A program made the position numbers and the translations under genes. A model generated the notes under the pieces. The model was not told the DNA's origin and did no database searches. It saw only the letters and a list, made by a program, of their open reading frames with translations. This document shows positions 1 to 5,476 of a DNA stretch of 17,883 nucleotides, piece after piece; position 1 is the first letter of the stretch, and the number at the start of each line of letters is the position of its first letter. Source of the stretch: JAFGTP01 sp964498725. Lineage in GTDB: Bacteria > Fidelibacterota > UBA2242 > JAFGTP01. The DNA is taken from assembly GCA_964498725.1 (NCBI GenBank), contig CAZCHS010000070.1, positions 1 through 17,883 of the forward strand, read 5' to 3'.

Positions 1-1026
1 TGGTGGGGTAAAATCAGAACCAGCCGGGATATCGCTAAGAACAAAACAGAACTGGAGCAATATCGTAAAACTTTATCCCCAGGAGATATTACGCTAATGG
101 GCTTAATTACAGAAGGTGGACAAGGGCTTGCTACTGCAAATAATGGTAAATTTGTCGGAATATTAAGCGGTACAAAATTAGCAGAAAACATCACATTATC
201 TCGTCCTAAAAAACTTTTTCAGGCAATTCAGGCTGACAATATAGACGAACTTAACTTTATTAATAATTCAAATGATGCAAAAGCCTATTTGGCTTCCAAA
301 TCAGAAAAAGAAATTTGGAATATATTTGATGATCTAAAAGAAAAATATGGGCGAGATATTTTCGGTCAAGGCTATCTCTATCGAATAATAACTTCTGAGG
401 ATATCGCAGATCCGGCTCTGTTAAAAGAGAAAGAAAAGAAAGCGGGTATATCCGGTAGCAGAACTTTTGTTCCCTATGATAAAGGAGATCGAGATGGTAA
501 CCGGTGGTTTTTGAAAACACCTTATTATATTGATTGGAGTGTTTCAAATGTAACCTTTTTATATAAATATTCTGGTAAAAAAGGTAAGGGAATGCCAGTT
601 GTTAGAAACCCTAAATTTTATTTTCGTGAAGGATTTTGTTGGACTGATGTAAATTCCACTTATTTAAAGTCAAGAATAAAAGAAAGTGGTGTACATGATG
701 TTTTAAGTATGAGTTTGTTTTCTGTATTTTCGTGCATTAGTGAAATATATTTAGTTTTATTAATTAATTCAAAATTTATTAGTGAATATGTTGGTACATT
801 TATAAATAGTACTTCACATTTTCAAATTAATGATGCCAGGCAATTACCGGTGGTTATACCAAGTAAAGATGAATTAAAAAACGTTGAAAAGATATTTTCT
901 AAAGCACTGGCTATTAAACAAAAAGAATTTTCCAATACTATTGATAAAGATACTGCCAAAAGAGAACTGGACTTAATCCAAAAACAAGTCGATGATTTTG
1001 TAAATGAGTTATACGGAGTAGATTAA
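1..1026 (+). CDS. Type IIG/PglX-like restriction-modification protein, C-terminal part (5' truncated)
   Basis: The frame is open from base 1 (reads WWGKIRTSRD...), so the gene starts upstream of the window; 341 residues are visible and the ATG at 97 is internal. What is seen looks like the target-recognition and C-terminal part of Eco57I/PglX-type single-chain DNA methyltransferases. There is a 'GDITLMGLITEGGQG' segment, then a stretch with FYFREGFCWT and 'NSTSHFQINDARQLPVVIP' typical of TRD regions contacting DNA, then a helical C-terminus ending in NELYGVD, similar to the usual 'ELYGL' ending of this family. The methyltransferase motifs (NPPY) would lie upstream and cannot be checked, so whether this is a restriction enzyme, a BREX PglX or an orphan methylase is open. 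Base composition is AT-rich compared with the metabolic genes on the right, in keeping with an accessory locus. Family assignment is by recalled similarity only. Confidence 0.6.
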   Translation, partial: WWGKIRTSRDIAKNKTELEQYRKTLSPGDITLMGLITEGGQGLATANNGKFVGILSGTKLAENITLSRPKKLFQAIQADNIDELNFINNSNDAKAYLASKSEKEIWNIFDDLKEKYGRDIFGQGYLYRIITSEDIADPALLKEKEKKAGISGSRTFVPYDKGDRDGNRWFLKTPYYIDWSVSNVTFLYKYSGKKGKGMPVVRNPKFYFREGFCWTDVNSTYLKSRIKESGVHDVLSMSLFSVFSCISEIYLVLLINSKFISEYVGTFINSTSHFQINDARQLPVVIPSKDELKNVEKIFSKALAIKQKEFSNTIDKDTAKRELDLIQKQVDDFVNELYGVD

Positions 1027-1229
1027 TACCCAAGAAATTGCACCAGAAAATCAACCGGAAACTACACCAGAAAATAATATTTCCCATCATAAAAAAGATG
1101 CACCAGAAATTAGAAAAGAAAAATCAGCTTATACTACCCAAGAAATGAAAAATAGCACTACCCAAGAAACACATGGTACTAGTCGATAAAAGACTACCCA
1201 AGAAACTGAAAAAATGACTACCCAAGAAA
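1027..1229 (+). repeat. Degenerate 12-nt coding repeat (tacccaagaaa copies)
   Basis: Five exact copies of tacccaagaaa lie at 1027-1037, 1135-1145, 1159-1169, 1195-1205 and 1219-1229. All spacings (108, 24, 36, 24) are multiples of 12, and weaker units (caccagaaaat and similar) fill the first gap. In frame the unit encodes T-T-Q-E or a variant such as T/A-P-E-N. It is the low-complexity linker of the decayed protein described for this stretch, not a DNA-level regulatory array. Confidence 0.75.
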
Positions 1230-1405
1230 TGATTTTGAATCTGATAAAAATTAATCCCGAAGTTACCAGAAATGTACTGGCAAATGAAATTGGTATCACA
1301 ACAGAAGGAATTAAATATCATTTATCACAATTACGAAAAAAAAGAATCATAAAACATTTCGGCCCGACAAAAGCCGGATACTGGAAAATTCTAAAAAATG
1401 ATTGA
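1214..1405 (+). CDS. Small winged-helix ORF (63 aa), possibly still expressed
   Basis: This 63-residue ORF is the intact end of the decayed RecG/AlbA_2-like frame. Residues ~5-58 form a winged helix-turn-helix (MILNLIKINPEVTRNVLANE, then IGITTEGIKYHLSQLRKKRI and the wing IKHFGPTKAGYWKI), a DNA-binding fold of the MarR/ArsR/LexA-like kind. No Shine-Dalgarno sequence is visible before the ATG (tgaaaaa precedes it). It overlaps the downstream DprA-like gene by 8 bp, so translation through it could feed that gene by coupling. It may be a stand-alone regulator, or only the relic of a larger protein; I favour the relic but list it because the domain itself is undamaged. Confidence 0.45.
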   Translation: MTTQEMILNLIKINPEVTRNVLANEIGITTEGIKYHLSQLRKKRIIKHFGPTKAGYWKILKND

Positions 1406-1850
1406 TGTGGAGTACTTAGGTAACAAAGAGATTCTAAAAACGCACAAAACCGCCTTTTTGTGCTCCCTAAAAATATCCTCAGCAACCATCCTGAAATCAC
1501 TGGATTGGGCGGTCGCGCAGAAAAACCAAAATAAATGTATTGTGTCAGGATTTCACAGTCCGATTGAAAAAGATGTATTTAATATCTTATTAAAAGGTGA
1601 CCAGCCCATCATCTTAGTATTGGCCCGGGGCATGAAACAGCGCTGGCCTAAAATAATTCAAACGGCACTCAATAATAACCGTCTTTTGATCATTAGTCCT
1701 TTTGCTAAATCTGTAACAAAAACCACACGACATACTGCAGAAATCAGGAATCGGTATATGCTGAATATGGCAGACGATTATTATATTCCCTACATCGCCA
1801 AAGGCGGCCTGTTGGATAAAATTGTAAATCAATTAAACATCATCGAATGA
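1398..1850 (+). CDS. Short stand-alone DprA/SMF-like Rossmann protein (150 aa)
   Basis: The protein looks like a minimal DprA/SMF (DNA-processing protein A) fold: YLGNKEIL and AFLCSLKIS at the N-terminus, an SGFHSPIEKDVF segment, the hydrophobic strand PIILVLARGM, then LLIISPF and AEIRNRYML near residues 98-121. DprA proper has 280-370 residues, usually with an N-terminal SAM and C-terminal winged-helix domain; this one is only the Rossmann core. In classical DprA this core binds single-stranded DNA and loads RecA during natural transformation. Short stand-alone members with the SGFHS variant occur next to mobile and defence genes, and their role is not known to me. The ATG at 1398 lies inside the preceding wHTH ORF (8-bp overlap), and that ORF may supply the winged-helix function in trans. 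The family call is fairly sure; the function is not. Confidence 0.65.
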   Translation: MIDVEYLGNKEILKTHKTAFLCSLKISSATILKSLDWAVAQKNQNKCIVSGFHSPIEKDVFNILLKGDQPIILVLARGMKQRWPKIIQTALNNNRLLIISPFAKSVTKTTRHTAEIRNRYMLNMADDYYIPYIAKGGLLDKIVNQLNIIE

Positions 1851-1860
1851 TATTCAAACG

Positions 1861-2382
1861 GGGAAGTCGGCTAAAAGCCGACTGATTCTATTATTCAATT
1901 TCTTCCACCATGCTGAAGCATGGTGCTATTCTGATGTAATTTTTAGAATATTTTATAAATTAGAATAGCACCACAATTTACCTGTCCGGCTACTGACGGA
2001 TAATTCTCAGAATAACACCACAATTTATTGTGGTGTGCAAAATAGTAAAAAAGAAGAGTTCAGTAGGCTTCAGCCTACTTCCCAAACGCATATTTTTTTG
2101 TTGGGAAGTCTGCTGAAGCAGACTATCTATTTTATATTGATCATTTTTCACCAGACTAAAGTCTGGTGCTATTTCTAAATTTTGCATCAATATTAGAAAT
2201 AACGAGGCTGTCCCAAAAGGTGATATCTACTGTCATGCTGAGCTTGTCGAAGTAGACAGTTCAAGAGGACAGAGTGTCACTTCGAAGTCACTCTTCGACA
2301 AGCTCAGAGTGACAGATTACACCTTTTGGGACAGCCTCGTTACAAAATGTTAACATAGATCATAGCAGGCTTGAGCCTGTTT
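1861..2382. repeat. Cluster of REP-like short hairpins
   Basis: This gene-free stretch (1851-2452) is full of perfect short inverted repeats. Class 1, preceded by GGGAAGT or a variant: 1865-1872/1876-1883, 2107-2114/2117-2124, 2062-2069/2072-2079 (inverted orientation), 2366-2371/2374-2379 (inverted, weaker). Class 2, CACCA...TGGTGCTATT: 1906-1914/1917-1925, 2149-2157/2160-2168, and 2015-2024/2027-2036. Larger pairings join neighbouring units: 1921-1932 with 1962-1973 and 2078-2085 with 2101-2108. A diverged unit at 1983-2001 (TGTCCGGCTACTGACGGAT) matches 13124-13142. Loops are 2-3 nt, often GA or AA. Stem sequences differ between copies while pairing is kept. The arrangement resembles bacterial REP/BIME clusters moved by REP-associated (IS200-like) tyrosine transposases; no such transposase gene is in the window. 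Confidence 0.75.
2200..2342. mobile_element. MITE-like element with 23-bp perfect terminal inverted repeats
   Basis: Bases 2200-2222 are the exact reverse complement of 2320-2342; each end carries GAGGCTGTCCCAAAAGGTG. Inside is a second imperfect inverted pair centred on GAGCTTGTCGAAG (around 2240-2252) and CTTCGACAAGCTC (2293-2305), plus TGTCACTTCGAAGTCACTC. The 143-bp element encodes nothing and looks like a non-autonomous transposon or IS relic. GGCTGTC(C/T)CAAAA-type ends are known from several IS families (IS1182- and IS5-like, among others), so the parent family is not fixed. As RNA it would fold into one long hairpin and might also end transcription from the receptor gene on the minus strand. 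Confidence 0.75.
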
Positions 2383-2428
2383 CCAGAAAATAACACAAAA
2401 GGCACAGAAAATAATCCCATGCCTTTGT

Positions 2429-2446
2429 CCTGCATTATTCATAAAA
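2429..2446. repeat. Half copy of the CCTGCATTATTCAT repeat
   Basis: cctgcattattcataaaa is identical to the left end of the dispersed element at 9108-9125 and nearly identical to 17813-17830. Here it stands alone, immediately 3' of the receptor stop codon, with no matching partner end found nearby. It is read as a truncated copy. Confidence 0.5.
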
Positions 2447-2452
2447 GTTGAA

Positions 2453-4912
2453 TTAAAATTCATCTTCCATGTCAAACCCATTGCCATTGGCGCCAGGCCC
2501 GCGTTTTTCACGGAAATTATTAAAATTATAGCGCAGGTTCAGCATGATCATCGGCGCTTCCCGCTTCATGGAATTATCCGTATACAGTCGCGCAGTTTCA
2601 TTGGTATGATGGCGTTTTCCCGTGCCGAAAACATCCCTTACCTGGAGCGTGGCGGATAATTTATTTTCAATGAAAGATTGTTTCACAGCCAGGTTGACCC
2701 GGTAGTTTCCGTCTCTCTCACCCTGGGCTGTTACAGTGGGACTGTTGTAGCCGGAATTAATCTGTAATGTTGTGCCGGTTTTCAGTTTAAAATCACTGTT
2801 GAAACGCATATTCCAGTTAAAACTGCCGTTGTCAAATTCCCTGTCTTCAAATTCACCTTTGATGCGGTAATCATAGAGGTTTCCCATCCAGTTAAGGGTC
2901 CACCACTTAGTAAGATTCATGCGCAGCATAAACTCTGTACCAAAGACATAGTCCTTGCCCACATTGGCGATGGTATGCAGAATGACATCATCATAATCCT
3001 CAAAAACAGTTTGCACCCGCTCAACTTTATTATTATTAATTCTTCGGTAGGCTTCCACGGAGAACATATTTTTATTGCCGAAATATTGCAGAAAGGATAA
3101 CTCATAGGAATCGATATACTCAGGTTCAATGTCGGGATTTCCTTTCCTCACAGTATAGGCGTCATGCCAGGTGATAAAAGGTTCCAGCCAGTATCCCCTG
3201 GGTCTTTCGATCCGACGGGTGTAGCTGCCCATAAACTGGGTCTTTTCCGTCTGCCGCCAAGAAAGATGGGCACTGGGGAAAAAGTCAAACCTGTCAATCA
3301 CATACTCTTCATTCTCACCGGTTAATTCCACAAACCTGTCCGTGTATTCACCCCGCAAACCGCTCTGGAATCCCAACCGGCCTCGTTCCAGCGAATACAT
3401 GGAATAGATGGAATGAATATTTTTTTTATAATCTGTAGTGTGGCTGTACAGCTCTTTTAATTCATATTCACCGGTGACAGTATTATAATGAAACACCTCA
3501 TTATCTTCAGTTGATCCATCTATCCTGCTCTGTACACCGGCTTCAAATTTATCAGTTTTATTAATGGGCAGTGTGTAATCGATTTTAAAGCGATAATCAG
3601 TGGAAGGCCCGGTTTCCGTGGATTTTTGACCACTGGTAATTTCACCGGCCATATTTTCCAAAAAATTAACACTTTCTTCACCGCCGTCCCGGGTACTGTA
3701 ATTTGCCTGTCCCAGCAGTTTATGACCGTCATCATCGAATTTGTGTTGATAATCCAAACTGAACTGGTAATAATTTCCACTGCGTTCCGATTCGTCTATA
3801 CTTAAATATTCCTTCTTAATGTTGTCAATATTATTAAATTCTTCGTACAGCATTTCCATATCACGGTTGTGTGAGCGGTTACCATAGGTTCCGCCAATAC
3901 TCAACACATCCATGTCTGTCAGAAAGAGGTCCACGCCGCCACGAATTGAATAAGGTTCCCATCTGATGGTCATATCGCCGCTGCCGATCGTGGTATGAGT
4001 GGTCCCTTCAAGATTGGTAAGTCTGCGCTCGGTATTGCGCTCGCCGGTAAATTCGCGATGGCTGTAATCCATGCTAACAAAGGCAGCGTATTTGTGGTTG
4101 CGATAGCTGATCATCGCGTCGGCGCCGTATTTATTATTGAGGCCGGCGTCCGCCGTCACAATACCACTGATGCCTTCCAGTTTGGATTTTTTCATCTTTA
4201 CATTAAGGATTCCGGCCACACCATCGGGGTCAAATTTTGCCGAAGGATTGGTAATGATCTCGATATTCTCAATCTTGGAAGCGGGCAGTTGCTGCAATAT
4301 TTCATTGGGCTCCAGAATGGTGGGCTTGCCATCAATGAGCACCGTAAAATTTTCACTGCCGCGAAGGGCTACATTGCCTTCGATATCCACGGTAACAGAG
4401 GGCACATTTTCCAGTACATCCACTGCAGAACCCGAAGCGGAAACTGCCTGCGAACCAACATTCACCACTTTTTTATCGATCTGAAAAGCCACTGACACCC
4501 GGTCCGCTTCCACCAGCACTTCATCCATGTTGATCAATTCCGGTGTCAGGTATATCTCTCCGGTATCAAAAACCTTTTTAGTTGGACGAATTCCAACCCG
4601 GTCCATCCGTTTTTTTGCATATCCCATGAACTGGACATCAAGCCGGTACATGCCCGGACGCACTTTTTCAACCTGAAAAATTCCGTCTTCATTGGTCACA
4701 TTGCCATACACAAGGGTCGAATCCCGCTTGCTGACCAACATTACATTGGCATATTCAACAGGTTCTTTGGTTTCATCATTAAATACTTTTCCGGTAACTG
4801 TGATCTCTCTGTTCATATTTGCGGCGTTCATATTTCCGCCCCGGCCCTGTCCGTACAAACCGATAACCATCATGATCATTAAAATAAAACCTGTCAATAA
4901 ACTTTTTCTCAT
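2453..4912 (-). CDS. TonB-dependent-receptor-like outer membrane beta-barrel protein
   Basis: This 819-residue protein starts with a signal peptide (residues 1-21, MRKSLLTGFILMIMMVIGLY). A carboxypeptidase-regulatory-like beta-sandwich follows at ~37-123 (TVTGKVFNDETKEPVEYANV, GMYRLDVQFMGY), then a TonB-box-like MDEVLVEA at ~129-136. The plug domain is at ~145-240 (SAVDVLENVPSVTVD, ENFTVLIDGKP, IENIEIITNPSAKFDPDGVA), and from ~245 to 803 there is a long barrel of alternating strands. It fits the OMP_b-brl_3 'outer membrane beta-barrel family' common in Bacteroidota and relatives. A Gly/Asn/Arg-rich stretch after the signal peptide and the acidic FDMEDEF tail are family habits. Substrate is unknown: no SusD or other uptake partner is nearby, so it could serve metal, peptide or other uptake. 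GGAG lies 8-11 bases before the ATG. The gene stands alone, divergent from the small membrane protein at 5080. Confidence 0.85.
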   Translation of the reverse strand: MRKSLLTGFILMIMMVIGLYGQGRGGNMNAANMNREITVTGKVFNDETKEPVEYANVMLVSKRDSTLVYGNVTNEDGIFQVEKVRPGMYRLDVQFMGYAKKRMDRVGIRPTKKVFDTGEIYLTPELINMDEVLVEADRVSVAFQIDKKVVNVGSQAVSASGSAVDVLENVPSVTVDIEGNVALRGSENFTVLIDGKPTILEPNEILQQLPASKIENIEIITNPSAKFDPDGVAGILNVKMKKSKLEGISGIVTADAGLNNKYGADAMISYRNHKYAAFVSMDYSHREFTGERNTERRLTNLEGTTHTTIGSGDMTIRWEPYSIRGGVDLFLTDMDVLSIGGTYGNRSHNRDMEMLYEEFNNIDNIKKEYLSIDESERSGNYYQFSLDYQHKFDDDGHKLLGQANYSTRDGGEESVNFLENMAGEITSGQKSTETGPSTDYRFKIDYTLPINKTDKFEAGVQSRIDGSTEDNEVFHYNTVTGEYELKELYSHTTDYKKNIHSIYSMYSLERGRLGFQSGLRGEYTDRFVELTGENEEYVIDRFDFFPSAHLSWRQTEKTQFMGSYTRRIERPRGYWLEPFITWHDAYTVRKGNPDIEPEYIDSYELSFLQYFGNKNMFSVEAYRRINNNKVERVQTVFEDYDDVILHTIANVGKDYVFGTEFMLRMNLTKWWTLNWMGNLYDYRIKGEFEDREFDNGSFNWNMRFNSDFKLKTGTTLQINSGYNSPTVTAQGERDGNYRVNLAVKQSFIENKLSATLQVRDVFGTGKRHHTNETARLYTDNSMKREAPMIMLNLRYNFNNFREKRGPGANGNGFDMEDEF

Positions 4913-4952
4913 CTGCTTTTCTCCACTTTTTAAAAATTAAAAATCTGTCACA

Positions 4953-4981
4953 ATTATAGTTAGACATAGTGATTGACTAAA
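4953..4981 (-). promoter_or_regulatory. Possible promoter of the outer membrane receptor
   Basis: On the minus strand TATAAT (plus positions 4953-4958) is a perfect -10 box. Seventeen bases upstream is only TTTAGT, a weak -35. The start point would be near 4946, leaving a ~35-nt leader with GGAG before the ATG at 4912. Confidence 0.4.
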
Positions 4982-5014
4982 GGTTAAATAGATTTCAATT
5001 ATTTCTACTAAAAA

Positions 5015-5043
5015 TTGAAAATAATGTTCATAACTCTTATACT
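5015..5043 (+). promoter_or_regulatory. Sigma-70-type promoter of the small membrane protein gene
   Basis: TTGAAA (5015-5020) and TATACT (5038-5043) are separated by exactly 17 bases, close to the consensus. The predicted start near 5050 leaves a ~30-nt leader that contains AAGGGG (5069-5074) before the ATG at 5080. It lies back to back with the proposed receptor promoter. Confidence 0.6.
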
Positions 5044-5079
5044 AAAAAGTGAACTTAACCATTATCAAAAGGGGTCATC

Positions 5080-5265
5080 ATGAAATTCTTATCATTCCTG
5101 CGTGAATTCGCTGTCACTTTTATTTTAGTCTTAATCGTCAATGCCATCGTGGTCTATTTTTATGAATTAATTGCCCACGGAACAGGCGCTTTCAATTGGG
5201 AAAGCTCTGTACAATTCGCCATCATTCTGGGCATTGTGCTGCCATTAACCCGAATCATAAAATAG
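5080..5265 (+). CDS. Small two-helix membrane protein (61 aa), unknown function
   Basis: Residues ~10-31 (FAVTFILVLIVNAIVVYFYE) and ~44-57 (VQFAIILGIVLPLT) are hydrophobic and would span or enter the inner membrane, joined by a short polar loop (LIAHGTGAFNWESS). The N-terminus carries Lys and Arg, so it probably starts in the cytoplasm. A good promoter, the AAGGGG ribosome site 6-11 bases before the ATG, and clean stop support a real gene. I do not recognise the family. It ends 211 bp before the subtilase gene on the same strand. The spacer shows no further gene, only a possible weak promoter (TTATTG at 5432-5437, 16 bases, TACAAT at 5454-5459). Confidence 0.55.
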   Translation: MKFLSFLREFAVTFILVLIVNAIVVYFYELIAHGTGAFNWESSVQFAIILGIVLPLTRIIK

Positions 5266-5476
5266 ACGGCCGCGGCATATTTGTGGATAAACACTCAGAA
5301 TCGGGCAGCCTGATTCTTCATTCGTTTCATAGCCCTTTTCGTCTGTTTCATTCATTAATAATAATGCTTATTTCCAAAAACTGGCACCATTTTCATAAAT
5401 TAAATAAATTACAGGGCTTTTTTTAACTTAATTATTGAATTCCGATCATGGTATACAATAATCCACAGGAGGGACA

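Larger units (their letters stand above)
1022..1405 (+). pseudogene. Decayed C-terminus of a RecG-like/AlbA_2 domain protein
   Basis: Directly after the restriction-modification stop, the +2 frame is open from 1022 and reads NTQEIAPENQPETTPEN, then several TTQE units, an in-frame TAA at 1187-1189, then TTQE again and a winged-helix domain to the stop at 1403-1405. A Thr/Gln/Glu-rich 'TTQ(K/E)' linker followed by a wHTH of the form 'ILxLIKxNPxxTRxxLAxxIGIxxxGIKYHLxxL' is the familiar C-terminal end of RecG-like helicase-related proteins with an AlbA_2 (Schlafen-type) domain. The AlbA_2 and helicase-like parts are missing: the frame is blocked upstream by the TAG at 1019-1021. I read this as a deletion or recombination scar that joined the 3' end of such a gene to the end of the restriction-modification gene. 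The alternative is that only the short ORF 1214-1405 is a real gene. Confidence 0.5.

Noticed and set aside
1124..1321. Minus-strand frame with repeated FLGS units
   Set aside because: The repeats are the antisense reading of the TTQE coding repeats; no start signal or domain supports it.
2200..2342. Intact insertion sequence
   Set aside because: The interval between the inverted ends is only ~97 bp and has no transposase frame, so only a non-autonomous element is claimed.
1861..2382. CRISPR array
   Set aside because: The repeats are short hairpins in both orientations with irregular spacing and no constant 23-50-nt repeat/spacer pattern, and no cas gene is present.
3995..4495. 166-residue plus-strand reading frame opposite the receptor gene
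   Set aside because: It lies fully antisense to the plug/barrel region of a well-supported protein, has no ribosome site and no recognisable domain.
5196..5426. 76-residue frame overlapping the small membrane protein
   Set aside because: It begins inside the 61-residue gene in another frame, has no ribosome site and no hydrophobic or domain pattern.
5432..5459. Promoter directly before the subtilase (TTATTG-16-TACAAT)
   Set aside because: The predicted start would fall almost on the ribosome site, leaving an ~11-nt leader; mentioned only as a possibility and not listed as a feature.
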